Shown here piece after piece: positions 11,101-20,908 of a stretch of DNA of 64,000 nucleotides (within the stretch, counting starts at the first letter, position 1; each line of letters opens with the position of its first letter). The stretch comes from Theileria orientalis strain Shintoku (Eukaryota > Apicomplexa > Aconoidasida > Piroplasmida > Theileriidae). The stretch spans positions 930,001-994,000 of the forward strand of contig NC_025261.1 in assembly GCF_000740895.1 (NCBI RefSeq), read 5' to 3'. A program made the translations under genes and the position numbers. A model generated the notes under the pieces. It was not told where the DNA came from. It saw only the letters and a list, made by a program, of their open reading frames with translations, and did no database searches.

Positions 11101-12904
11101 TGTCGCTGCTAGTGCCCAGTCCTTTGTAGTACTTGATTTTATAGCTCGTGATGTCCACCGTCTCCTTCCACCTGTTGAAGTCCTCCATCGTGAAGAACGA
11201 GAGCACCTGCCCCGCCTTACTCGTCACCTTAATCAGCGGCGTCACGAACTCTCTTATGAAGCCGTTGAACTGGATCAGCTTCGGCCAGAAGTTGTGGAAG
11301 AGGTTAATCAGCAGCCCCTTGATGTGCGAGCCGTCGTAGTCCTGGTCCGTCATGATCATCACGCTTCCGTAGCGCAGGCCGCTCGAGTCCTCTCTGCTCT
11401 TGTTCGAGATGTCCAGGCCCATGATCTTCAGGATGTTCTGCACCTCCACGTTCTGCGTCAGCTGCTTGTACGAGGCCTCTCTCACGTTCAGCAGCTTTCC
11501 CTTAAGCGGGAACACTCCGTACTTGTCTCTGCCCACCACTGACAGCCCCGCCAGACACGACGTCTTCGCAGAGTCTCCCTCCGTCAGGATCAGCGTGCAC
11601 TCCATCGAGAAGCGCGTGCCTGCCTTGTTTGCGTCCTCCAGCTTCGGTATTCCGAAGAGCTTGTCGCTGCCCTTGCTGCTCACCTTCATCTTCTTCTTCA
11701 GCTCTATGTTCGTCTTCTCGTGTAGCCAGTTCAGGATGTTGTCCACGATCTTACTCCTCAGCACCTGTCCCAGCGCCTTTTCCGACATCGTGTACTTGCT
11801 TCCGAACTTAATGATTTTCGTCGTCAGCGTCTCCTTTGTCTGCGAGTCGAACGACGGGTTTACTATTTGGCAGTTGATGAATATGAAGATGTGGTTTTTT
11901 ATCTGATTCGGCTTCAGTTCGATTCCTCCCTTGTTCTTCGAGTTTACCTTTTTGCTCAGCGACTGCACCAGCGGGTCCACCACGTGGCTCACGTGCGTTC
12001 CTCCCTTGATCGTGTTAATGCTGTTGACGAATGACACTTGTCTGAATCCCTCCTCAGACCCGCTCACCACCACTTCCCAGCGGTACATTTTGTCGTGCAC
12101 TTTCACTGTCTCCGACGCGTCCTCCGGCAGGTACAGGTTCACGTACTCCTTGAAGTCCTTGATTTTAATTCTTTCGTTGTTCAGGTACACCTTAACTCCC
12201 GTCGTTCCTGCCACGTCGTACACTCTCTTCTTCAGCACCTTCAGCGTCCCTGGGTCTATTTGCTTCAGGTTAAACTTTTCGTAGTCCGGCAGGAACGTGA
12301 TCTTCACGAAGTCCTGCCCCTGGTAAGGCTCCACCTTCGCCGGTCCCTTAGTCTTCCTCATGTTTTCGCACCAGGTCATTTTAAACTTTTTCTTCATCTT
12401 CTTGTTCGCCACCACCACTGTGAACGTCTTCGAGAATATGTTCGCCAGTTTCGCTCCGAATCCGTTCCTTCCTCCTGTTACTCTTTCTTCCGAGTCGTCG
12501 TAGTTATCGCTCGTCAGCAACTCTCCGAATATCAGCTGCGGCACGTACATGTTGTGCTCCGAGTGTATCTGGATCGGTATCGGTTCTCCGTCGTTAAACA
12601 CTACGATCGCTCCTGTTTCCGTGTCTATTGTCACCTTTATACACGTCATCTTCTCCAGTGATGGGTCACTCAGCTGCCTTGCGTACACGTCTGCTGCGTT
12701 TACCAGCAGCTCATCGAATATCTTGTACAATCCTGGCACGTAGTCTATGTTTTCGTACACCATTCTCTTCTTCTTCTCGTCGAACACCCACATCTGCTGC
12801 GTATTCATCTCCGTGCTCCCTATGTATGTGTCCGGACGCAGCAGAATGTGCTCCAGTTGACTCTTCTTCTGGTACCTCTCCTCTACTGTTTTTACTTTGC
12901 CCAT
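8135..12904 (-). CDS. TOP2: DNA topoisomerase II
   Basis: Intronless gene of 1589 aa starting at the ATG at 12904 (MGKVKTVEERYQKKSQLEHI); the frame stays open upstream but without another ATG. Order: GHKL ATPase (DELLVNAADVY near residue 70, GRNGFGAKLAN near 145), transducer, TOPRIM (EGDSAKTSCLAG near 440, PLKGKLLNVR, DQDYDGSHIKG near 520), winged-helix/tower with the catalytic Tyr in AAAARYIFTKL near 775, then a coiled coil. About 450 C-terminal residues are low-complexity, rich in S/Q/D/E and basic patches, with repeated SQ-type motifs (YSQLTNVQYSQMSNDQ), and end in a very acidic tail. It passes one DNA duplex through another in the nucleus during replication and segregation. All catalytic motifs are intact. 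Confidence 0.98.
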   Translation of the reverse strand: MGKVKTVEERYQKKSQLEHILLRPDTYIGSTEMNTQQMWVFDEKKKRMVYENIDYVPGLYKIFDELLVNAADVYARQLSDPSLEKMTCIKVTIDTETGAIVVFNDGEPIPIQIHSEHNMYVPQLIFGELLTSDNYDDSEERVTGGRNGFGAKLANIFSKTFTVVVANKKMKKKFKMTWCENMRKTKGPAKVEPYQGQDFVKITFLPDYEKFNLKQIDPGTLKVLKKRVYDVAGTTGVKVYLNNERIKIKDFKEYVNLYLPEDASETVKVHDKMYRWEVVVSGSEEGFRQVSFVNSINTIKGGTHVSHVVDPLVQSLSKKVNSKNKGGIELKPNQIKNHIFIFINCQIVNPSFDSQTKETLTTKIIKFGSKYTMSEKALGQVLRSKIVDNILNWLHEKTNIELKKKMKVSSKGSDKLFGIPKLEDANKAGTRFSMECTLILTEGDSAKTSCLAGLSVVGRDKYGVFPLKGKLLNVREASYKQLTQNVEVQNILKIMGLDISNKSREDSSGLRYGSVMIMTDQDYDGSHIKGLLINLFHNFWPKLIQFNGFIREFVTPLIKVTSKAGQVLSFFTMEDFNRWKETVDITSYKIKYYKGLGTSSDKEFKEYFSNLNRHLIEFNYVDNKDDDSIDMAFSKKRIEDRKNWMQNYTLGNTVDHSIKKLRYSDFINKELIQFSIYDTERSIPSVIDGFKPGQRKVLFGCFKRNLKNECKVAQLTGYIAEHSAYHHGENSLQQTIVNMAQDFVGSNNLNLLLPCGQFGSRKEGGKDAAAARYIFTKLAPLTRYVFLQEDDPILDYQNEEGQLVEPFYYLPIIPMVLVNGSEGIGTGFSTNVPCYNPIDVIENIKNYLRNEEMFEMVPWYKGFKGTIERNSKLGFDVVGKYKLSEDMRKLTITELPINRWINDYREFLNSLVSQNRGKEDEDDGYITDYSDFSSNEVIDIRVNINVNMAAEIMKEGVEKVFKLKTTISTSNMTLFDSSKRIKRYESELEILKEFINTRVKYYNKRREYLIKQLQVQLQQLSNQVRFINMIINNELVLFRKSKQQIVNELKRLQFDQFSSLSAKDDYDKEEGQEADELLEKEGYNYLLNMSLLSLSIESINKLNNEYNSKQLQLKTLINTTSLQLYEQDLDQLKAQLMQTKLYPPTNKQQVLLNKQKLQMFKANVMAVNGANVAKSAKKVEQVKENDHDGSTVDNEMDVDEIDEVKYDDSDRGIGVDGVKHAVNKGKSGTDGSKYREDFGRHESNIDKFFGKGAAKSPEEREKLQRMESIEPSQIENIQYSQLTNVQYSQMSNDQSQHLFSDEENEFSQMDHIQLSQLELSQVDNTESLQASQVDRLFYSSSRQDDEEKPPQNKYNVSLIDRLNKKFNNSNNLLETIASPTSATNTKGLVVTKSTTGATGVGGTSDIFEREATSTQADGGSKASKGALATPSRTAKESKSTKDDDYEPTFSNIARKRKQSKVLIMSSDEDYEEAVSSKTRRKNSGGGSSSASNKNKGVSAKTSTKNTNTTTRGRPKSEDMSKQGGKSEEMSKDSENEQEEETARGRPKRAKKVIQEYSEEDEFEDDEDESEDESEESDYEMDQDDDESDY

Positions 12905-13365
12905 TTTTGTATGCTTTAACAATGCTTTTCCACAATTTGTGCTATGTGTAATCAAAATATTAATTTAATTTTTAATGTACAACTTTTATTCTTCTGATAT
13001 GTTTAAATCTACATTTATTTTTAATAATTCTAATTATTTATTCAAATTTATGGATGTTAATTTTATTTTCATCCATTTGAAACAATATTACTCAGGTATA
13101 TTACACAAATCATCTATTATTGGATGTTTCCAATTACATCGTCGCATATACGATATATTCTCATGAATATATAATTAAACTCAATTGTTTATATATTGTC
13201 GTATATGTAATGTAATTGTGAGTTTAAAATTTAATATATCAATCAGAATAATAAGAAGGAGTGTGCTCTGTGTGTTCAAAGAATTCCCACATATTGGTAA
13301 AATACATTTTAATTATTGTTGTATATTAGAGTTCAAATTAACTTTAAAATAAAGTTGAATATATT
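12905..13365. other. AT-rich spacer, TOP2 leader
   Basis: Very AT-rich spacer upstream of TOP2 and downstream of the RAP/HPR gene on the same strand. It carries several runs of A/T and a TATATA-rich stretch near 13150-13200. No ORF with coding character. Confidence 0.5.
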
Positions 13366-16011
13366 TTACACGGTTGTTGATACTAACATTCTAAATCTAT
13401 CGAAGTTATTGAGATGTTTCATGGTCTTGTTTCCGTTTATACTTTTTGGACTTTTTTCTACATTTCTCTCTAAAGTTGTTTCTACTTTATATTCAGTATT
13501 TTTTATTTTAGTGGTTTCTTTTTTATTTTTTCTTTTATTTAATAATGTGTAAGTTTGTTGCAGTATATTTGCCAATGCGTTATTTTTGTCGTCTTGCGTC
13601 CTGTAATTTTGTAAATCTATACACATGTGCTTAATTTGTAGATAATCCAACAATCTCAGTTGTGTGTACTTTGACAATTTTAACATTTTGCTGTTTGTCA
13701 TGTAAAAATCATCAAAAAGTGGTACTATTGCTACAATTTTAGAATCTGCTTCTACAGCAGCTGGAAATATGAATCCACCTACTTTTACATCCCGTTTTAA
13801 TCGGCTTTTAGCATCAAATTTACTTATAAAAACTCCAAAGTCTTCTATAAACTCATCAAGTAGGCTCTTATATTCAACTACGTTCAAATTGCTGTCAACA
13901 TAATGACAACTCAATCGCATAAAATCAACATCCAAACCATCGCTATTGTCTTCATAAGGGGAATTAGCGTCATCGCAGCTACTAATATTACTATTGTTGG
14001 TGTTAATTTTGCCATTACTACCTCGAATATTGGCTATGTTAAAGTACGAAAAGTATGTCAGGAGACTTTTGCGGTAACTATCATCTCTATCGACACTGGC
14101 ATTGCGTATGTTCGAATTCAAATGCTCTAATGTGTCCGTGTTTACTTTTCTCAGTGAATTGAATTCCAGTGAAGCTAAGTCCAGGAGCAACAGTGCTGAG
14201 TGGCTAGGGTCAGTGACCTTGAATAGGTGCGGCATCAGGTTGTCTGCTACTTCAACATATCCAAGCAGTACTGAGTTGTGGAAAGCTATAAAGATTTGTT
14301 CAGGGTCCAGGTTGTAGCATCTGCACTCTAGTGTCGCCAATTTTTTAAATAAGCTGTTCGACTTAATTCCCAGTACCGACGATGTCTCCAGGATGCTACA
14401 CAGCTCTTTCAACTTTATAATCCTGGACGTCTTCTTTATTATTACGCCGACTAGCATCTTCATATTGTCACTCACATACTTCTCAGCTCTCTGGGCCACC
14501 TTATCCAGAATGGCAAACAGGTCCTTGTTTGTGTATGACTCCCAGTTTGTTTCTCTGTTAAGTTTGTCGTAAAGTCTTCTGAACAAAAGCTCAATATTGT
14601 GGTCATCCTTATCGAGCAAACTCATAAAGTTAATGCAGTCCGCTATTGACATGACCTTAACTCTGTATACCAACTCATCCTTTATCTTCTTAACTAGGTT
14701 CAGGTTATTTTTATATATTTCTAGTGTAGTCATTTCGCATTTGTTATCCAGTAACTCATCATTGTCATTGGAACCATCTTCTTCTACAACAATATTGTGA
14801 ATAGAAGTTTCACCAGTAGGATTAATTGTGGTTATTGAAGATATGCCATTTGCTATGAAATCAGAATTGGAAACAATATCGTACGAGGATTTTAATAGTT
14901 GTAATAAAGTCAAAAGTTCCCGTGTTTGGAACTCCAATTTGACCTGCAGTATTTGATTGTGCACTTTATACAGCTTAACTACGTTTGAGTATATGTTCCT
15001 TTTACTTTCTGGCGAGTTAAAAAACAGGTTCAAGAACGACCTGTAGAAGTACAGTAAATCTGTTGGCCTCATTTGCAAAAGCAAATCTGAGCATTTTGAC
15101 AACAGTGCCATGGTAACATCCGTTAAGATTATGTACTCGTACTCGCTCACTGTTAACCTCTTTTCGTACCCCTGTATTATCCTGTTCTTTTTGCAATCTT
15201 GCAATGCTGGTGCAGTGCTACTGTCCGCGTCAATTGTATAAGATAGCCTTGAGTACGAGTACAACAGCAGCGTCAATGTGTGCAAGTTACTGATGTACTT
15301 AATTCTACTGGACAAAATAAGGGAGCATTTTACAAATATGTCCTTCACCTTCCGCATATTTAACTCCAGTAACGCATTTAACAACAGCGATATGTCCTAG
15401 ATAATTACCCTTAACAACAAATTCATGCTTACCTTCTCCGATATTTTACTATTCAATTTACTCAGTATCACTTGGTTTAAACTGTCAAACACAAACTCAT
15501 TTGACACCTTCAGCCTGGTCAAACTATTGTACAGAATTGCTACGTCCCGCACGTTGTACGTGTCCGAGTCATTGTTTACACACTAAAACATTATCATTAA
15601 TTCAGTCGAGAATATAATAATATTTTCTATACCTCTAATAAATAGTTGTAAAACTTCTTATTATTCTTCTTCAGGGTTGAAAATGATGAGAATATTAGCG
15701 ATATATCGGTTGATGTGAATTTGTCAACCTTTTCGGACTTAGGTGTATTTGAATAGTTGGCCACTCTGTCGCAAATTTCATACATAAATTGATTCCAAAT
15801 TAAATTCATCTTAAGATTCCTTCTAGAAGCCTCTTGAATCTCCTTTCTCAGTTCCAAACACGACAGATTGCTCAATCGTTTCTACACATTAATTAATAAC
15901 GAATGAAAGTAACAAATTTAAACTAAGATTAATAAATATATCATTGTAATTAATTGATACAGAGGTTGGAGCTGAAAGAAACTTGGCTCTAATAGGAAAA
16001 AGATTAGGCAT
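13366..16011 (-). CDS. RAP/HPR-type organellar RNA-binding protein
   Basis: Modelled as four exons: 16011-15961, 15881-15633, 15582-15433, 15396-13366; 826 aa. The first 17 residues (MPNLFPIRAKFLSAPTS) are basic and hydroxylated like a mitochondrial presequence. The middle is a string of helical repeats with lines such as ISLIFSSFSTLKKNNKKFY and VAILYNSLTRLKVSNEFVFD, the pattern of heptatricopeptide (HPR) repeats common in apicomplexan mitochondrial proteins. The C-terminal block VAIVPLFDDFYM...LRLLDYLQIKHMCIDL looks like a degenerate RAP domain. Such proteins are thought to bind fragmented mitochondrial rRNAs. The gene is very AT-rich beside GC-rich TOP2. Exon 1 is inferred from reading frame, splice sites and leader composition only. 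Confidence 0.75.
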
Positions 16012-16139
16012 TTATTAAAACTGTAAATGAATCATTTTAATCAACAAGAATGAATTAAAATAAAGTAAATTTTACAGAAAATAAATAACAATAAGTTGCT
16101 AATGTGTTTTTTGTAATTATATTGGTGTTATGGCTTATG

Positions 16140-16385
16140 TTTCAGCCTCAAATCAATGAAAAGATGTGAAAGGGTGTATGGATGTGTAAGGTCCCGGTTC
16201 GTGTGGCAAGAGTAAGTGGGTGTCAGATGGGGACCTCAAGTTCATCCTTGCGGAAGGGGCATAATCGTTGCAAGTGACGCCTAGCGGATGCGCGATAATT
16301 GCTAGTTGAAAACTACTCCAATTCCCGTCTGTCATTTTACTTTGACAGCAATTTTTGAGGCCCTCAGGGGCTAACAACCAAAATA
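16140..16385. ncRNA. Candidate structured RNA gene in divergent spacer
   Basis: A sharply bounded island of higher GC and mixed composition inside an AT-rich spacer between divergent genes. It contains several short self-complementary elements: GGTCCC (about 16189) with GGGACC (about 16230), CCTT-GCGG-AAGG (about 16243-16254), CTAGC/GCTAG arms (about 16272-16304), CTGTCA/TGACAG around an 8-nt loop (16328-16347) and GCCC/GGGC (16361-16372). No protein-like reading frame fits the neighbours' codon use. I could not match it to U1, U2, U4-U6, SRP, RNase P/MRP or telomerase RNA by eye. Strand is undecided. Confidence 0.35.
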
Positions 16386-16736
16386 ATCAATCTTTTTTAT
16401 TTATTCTTTTTATTTATTTTTAGCTATTTTACCTGAATATATACCTTATAGTCTGTAAATTTGTAGGATGAACAGTGATTATGCTTATGTTTACAGGACG
16501 AATATTCCGGTCGAATTTGTTTTAGCCTTTTACAATATTGTAGTATTATTTTAATATATGTTATTTAATTGTTTGTCAAAAGTAATTTATAATTGTACTT
16601 GATATATGGTGTATATCAGTGTGATATAAGTCTTAGGCTGACCTGAGGTAGCCCACCAACAATTTAGTATATATTGATTTATAATCTAGTAATATTTGTA
16701 GAATAAGGGTGTTTTGTATAATAGCATAAATATAGA
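16386..16736. other. AT-rich spacer upstream of the SNARE gene
   Basis: No clear gene. A short frame at 16468-16552 (MNSDYAYVYRTNIPVEF...) could be an upstream exon of the SNARE, but no conserved block supports it. Confidence 0.4.
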
Positions 16737-17325
16737 ATGAATAATATAAATGATTGGTACGTGAGCCCATCAAGAGATGAAGAATACGGAGATAGAGTAC
16801 ATTTGTTACACCAAACAAATGTATTGGACGAGTCACTTAATAATTTGACAGAATCGAGAGCGTAAATTGATAAATATGAATATATATTAGCAATAAAAAT
16901 AATATAAATGGATAATATAATATTAAATAGGGAAATATGTAATACATATGTGCTAATAATAATAAAATAGAGTACTAAATGAAACGAATCAAATCGGAGC
17001 AAACGTAATGTCAAAATTGTTGAACCAAAGAGACAGTATCATGAGAACGAAGCAGTTGGTAAGTTAAAATAGGAATATTGGTAAATGATGATGAATGAGG
17101 AGTGATATATATAATAGAAGGGAATAGTAAAAAAAATACACGAGTTTTTGGAAATTGATGAAAAATCAATAGGTGGGTGAAACGCAAGATATACATCACG
17201 AAGCGAGAGATTTAATCAGGTCAATTGGAAGATCGGAATTCTACACGAGAGTACTGCTCTACGTGACGATATTCATGTTGGTCATGGCAATAGTGATGAT
17301 TCTAATTTATAAGCTTCTCAAGTGA
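16737..17325 (+). CDS. Qb-SNARE (Vti1/Bos1-like), short form
   Basis: Three exons: 16737-16861, 16971-17058, 17173-17325; 121 aa. The spliced protein gives a full SNARE motif, HLLHQTNVLDESLNNLTESR then NETNQIGANVMSKLLNQRDS with the zero-layer Gln in NQRD, followed by a C-terminal membrane anchor (VLLYVTIFMLVMAIVMILIY) and a short KLLK tail. The ESRA-x-x-NETNQIGA...LLNQRDSIM block closely follows Vti1 (ETEQIGA...LRGQRDTIL). It would act in Golgi/endosome vesicle fusion as a tail-anchored protein. Vti1 usually has an N-terminal Habc domain of about 100 residues, which is missing here unless unseen exons lie upstream. The start Met directly follows a possible acceptor (ATATAG), so the N-terminus is uncertain. 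Confidence 0.8.
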
Positions 17326-17456
17326 ATTAATAATTTTAAAGAAATAGTAATCGAACCTCTGTAATATAGTACACATTCTAATGTTGCCCACACCCTATAA
17401 ACATATACATTAACTAGAACATTTTATGCGTATCCGTAAGATAAATAGGTAGAAAC

Positions 17457-19296
17457 ATGGGAATTCAAAGACTAGAATGCGAATATGACCAATCGTACTC
17501 GGATAGGTTTACAACACACGGAGAATCGTACAAGAGCCAATACTACGTTCGCAGTATGTCGAAACTTGAATGTATGAAAAGAATACTAATGAAAACGATA
17601 AAAAATAAATGGAAGAACCTAAAAATAGATGATTCTGATCCAGGATCATACAAACTGGTGAAATCAATAAACTATGTTAAGGTAAGGTGGAGTTGAGTGA
17701 TACTTTTTATGTTATTTTTATGTTGGTTGCATATGCGTTGGTTTGAATCAAAATTGTAATATGATTAGGGCAAATGTGTAATCATTGGAACAGTGTTTAA
17801 GCATATGAAGTACCAGCCATCACCCTTGGAAGAATACACACAAAAGTTTAATTTAATGGTAAAAGTAAGTAATTTTAACGCTATTGTAGAAGGAAAAGAG
17901 AAATGAATACACCGACGATGAAGACTTTTTGTTTTTGGAAGACCATACGCAGAGGCTGATGTTAATTGGAGATTGCTTGAATCCACACGAATTTGTTTCA
18001 GGGCTGGTACAGAATAGATACATAATAGTGGGAGTTGTTGCGATAAATTGACTGTAATACAGAAGAAAATTGCATTAATATTATTAATAATAGTACTGGC
18101 AACAATAACAGATGGGTAACTGTTGGTTTAGGTTATCGCTGTAAGGGGATATATGAATGAACAGATGAAGTTTGTAACGGAAGACTACACACTTCCCGAG
18201 GTTCCAGATGAACTCAGTTTACAGGTGAATGATGAGGAAAAGTTCATCGCATTCACAAGTGGTTGGTATGTGAGTCCGACATGTGGTATTTAGGGCTAGA
18301 GTTGAGTGGCAGTGGGATAAATCACAACAGCCTAATGCTATTGCAAAATTTCATCCTCGGGGATAGGTGAGGGCTTTACCTTAAAGGGACTTTCAGTGAA
18401 AATGAGTTCAATAAGAAGCTGGTAAGACTGGTGGTGGCTGGGAATGGAATTGGAGAATGCAACGCGGAGTACGTTTTCCACTGAATGAAGTCGAGTAGAT
18501 CGCTTAAAAACTCGGATATTTTCTATGCTCAATTGGCATCGTCGATAAACGTGGATCTAATGCCAGGTAACAGTGATGATATGGCTCAGCTTGTAACAAT
18601 AAAGAGACAACTAAGGCTAATAACTAAATAGGCGAATTGGATCCTACGAATGGAAACCTGCCTCAACAGGTGATAAACCCAGTGCTGATGGAACACAGTA
18701 AAAGATATGGAACATTTAGATCAACGACAAACCCGTACTTCTTCTCTGTTGACGGAGTGAGTCAATAGATTTAATGTGTGTGTGTGTAGGTGAGGTTTCT
18801 GGGAGTATCGGGACAGTCAGTGGCCAACATATGCAAATTCAGCCGTTTGTCGGAGATAGGTAGGCTTTAAATGGCGTGTAATGGCTGGTAGAGGCACTAA
18901 GGTTGGTGGCGAGGTCGAGGTGTATAGCGCCCACAGGCACCGACAGCCTCCCGTAAGTGATAGGCAAGCTTAGCTAATTTAAGATAAATTTGGAGATTCC
19001 ACTGAATATAGTTATTTACATAAATATTGGAATGTGATGGAGACTGATGATGGTTTTAACTCACTCGGTAATGCAGATGTCACTCTGAGCTGGACGTGTT
19101 CAACTTGACTGAGGATTCCGAGTACCCTCACGTGTTTTTCAGCGGAAATTGCAAAGAATTCGCAGCAGGAGAGGTGGAAAATGGGAACGGGACGAAGTTG
19201 CCGAGGTTGGTCTGCGTTCCCTCTTTCAAAAATGATCCCACTTTGGTACTGGTATCCCTATCCACCCTAAACGTGATCACCATAAAATTGTCTTAA
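17457..19296 (+). CDS. POLD2: DNA polymerase delta subunit 2
   Basis: Eleven exons: 17457-17681, 17769-17864, 17890-18006, 18132-18261, 18294-18366, 18397-18468, 18496-18566, 18632-18756, 18790-18859, 18892-18952, 19077-19296; 419 aa. Conserved B-subunit blocks appear in order: [17 protein letters not shown] (OB domain), [78 protein letters not shown] and [13 protein letters not shown]. The B-subunit is a scaffold of the replicative polymerase with an inactive phosphoesterase fold. Most introns are 25-33 nt; the smallest is 25 nt (17865-17889). Several junctions are chosen by phase plus family alignment, and the 18469-18495 intron is the least certain. Confidence 0.95.
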
Positions 19297-19602
19297 TTTG
19301 TTTAAAATCGTGATAAAAATGGTATGTGTTTAGTCGGATTTCCGAGAATGGTTTAGACAAAGCTCAATTTTGTGTGCACTTTATGGCATTTGAGCTCAAC
19401 GTTGAAATTGAAGTTTTAATGTAGATCATAACATTTCTGGTAGCTGATCATACTCATTCCTGACTTTTTAAGTGTAAAATATGTCTTTCTAAACCGTCGA
19501 TTGGTTGCCAGAGCATCCTTTAGTCCTTTGCAGTCTTGTGACTCAAATAAGTTTCAAAGTAGGTTAATGTGTATGAAGTACGCACTGTATAAGACCTGAA
19601 AT
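19297..19602. other. Spacer, no gene seen
   Basis: AT-rich sequence between POLD2 and the next gene on the same strand; no ORF or repeat of note. Confidence 0.5.
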
Positions 19603-20749
19603 ATGTCTTTGAGTTACGAGAGGTACCAGGGCTGTAGTCCAGTCTACAGCGATTTTATCGGATACAAGGGCGACGTCATTTCGGACACGAACCTGAACTT
19701 TTCAGAAAATTCAAACGATTTATCAAACAAGGTAAGGAGTAGTCTTGGACATATGGCAGTTTTTACCGTTGTTGTTCAGTAAAACATATAATGTAATATT
19801 TCGTTCATAGATAGTTTATATTCGTCTGCCTCATTCACTAGTTAGCCATTGTTTGTATCGTGTATCACCAGTTTACTTAAATCTTAGAAAGTATGCTTAT
19901 GTTACTATGCAACGTATGCTAGATGCCATACAGACTTGTCTGGTGCTTGAATTGAGGTTTAATAAACGGCTGTAGGCATGTGAAGATGAAAGGCTGGCCG
20001 AGCTTGCAATGAACCTTGAGAGGGAACGCGAGACTTACTTGGAGGCAGTGGCAGTGCTGCACGAGCAGCTGCGCGAGTCGCACGCACAGTGCCAGCACCT
20101 GGTTGACTCCCACGCGGAGCTGACGCGGGAGCTGGAGGCCGAGGCCGACGACGGCTGGCAGGAGGCGAAGCTGTGGCAGAGGAAGTACCTGACCACCTGC
20201 AAGATACTCAAGTCCTCAGGAATTAAGGTTCCCGACGTCTCGAACCTGGCGACGGTCGACAGCGTCTCCATCGTCTCGAGCCCTAACATGGCCAACCTTA
20301 CGGTCGTTCAGAACAGGGACGACAAGGCGGCGGCCCCTGAGCAGAACGCGTACGTTTCCGAGAACGTCTACGGCTCCGACAGTCAAATGACGAGCGCCGA
20401 AAACGCATACGGCTCCGCGGAGAACGTTTACGGCGTAAACGGCTCAGGCTCCGGGAAGAAGATCAAGACCATCGGGAAGACCGACGACCTGCCGCTCGAG
20501 AACTACGGGGGCACGTGGGTGTACACGCTGAGCGACAACTTCGAGGACCTCGAGAACCTCAACTTCCAGAACCTGCCAGTGTTCCCGATGGCTGGCGCAG
20601 GCGGCAAGAACAGGGACTGCCCGAAGAGCGTTTGGATAAACCTCAAGACCCCCAGGCGGTTCTCCTGCCAGCGAGTCGACTACGTGCGCGACAACTCCTA
20701 CGAGCCGCTAAATAAGACTTTGGAATTGCTAAAATATGTAGACTATTGA
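19603..20749 (+). CDS. Unknown coiled-coil protein with Tyr/Gly repeats
   Basis: Two exons: 19603-19731 (43 codons) and 19976-20749; 300 aa, joined in phase 0 across a 244-nt intron. Residues 45-120 form a Glu/Ala/Leu-rich coiled coil (ERERETYLEAVAVLHEQL). A disordered middle carries imperfect repeats ENVYGS / ENAYGS / ENVYGV. The C-terminal 90 residues look more ordered (GTWVYTLSDNFEDLENLNF; SVWINLKTPRRFSC). No signal peptide or membrane segment is seen. I do not recognise a family. Exon 2 is strongly GC-rich in codon use, suggesting good expression. The first exon is supported only by an open frame and good splice sites. Confidence 0.7.
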
Positions 20750-20908
20750 TTTTATTAATATTTTATCACATTTTGTTTTCATTGGCGTTAGCATAACTAC
20801 ACAACTGGTTGCGTAGGTGACGCGCTTAAATTAACCTTATGAGTATAGCCACGAGTATTATGTTAGCAGGTTATTAATTAATATAGCTACATGATGACAT
20901 AGTGTAAT

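Noticed and set aside
12905..12955. Longer TOP2 N-terminus with a non-ATG start
   Set aside because: No ATG upstream of 12904 in frame; MGKVKTVEERYQKK is the normal start region of TOP2.
16190..16240. GGTTCG motif as a possible tRNA T-arm
   Set aside because: No matching acceptor, D-arm or anticodon stem could be folded around it on either strand.
16679..17014. Hydrophobic Ile/Tyr/Ser-rich minus-strand open frame
   Set aside because: It lies opposite the SNARE exons and introns; the composition comes from AT-rich DNA, and the SNARE reading on the plus strand has clear homology.
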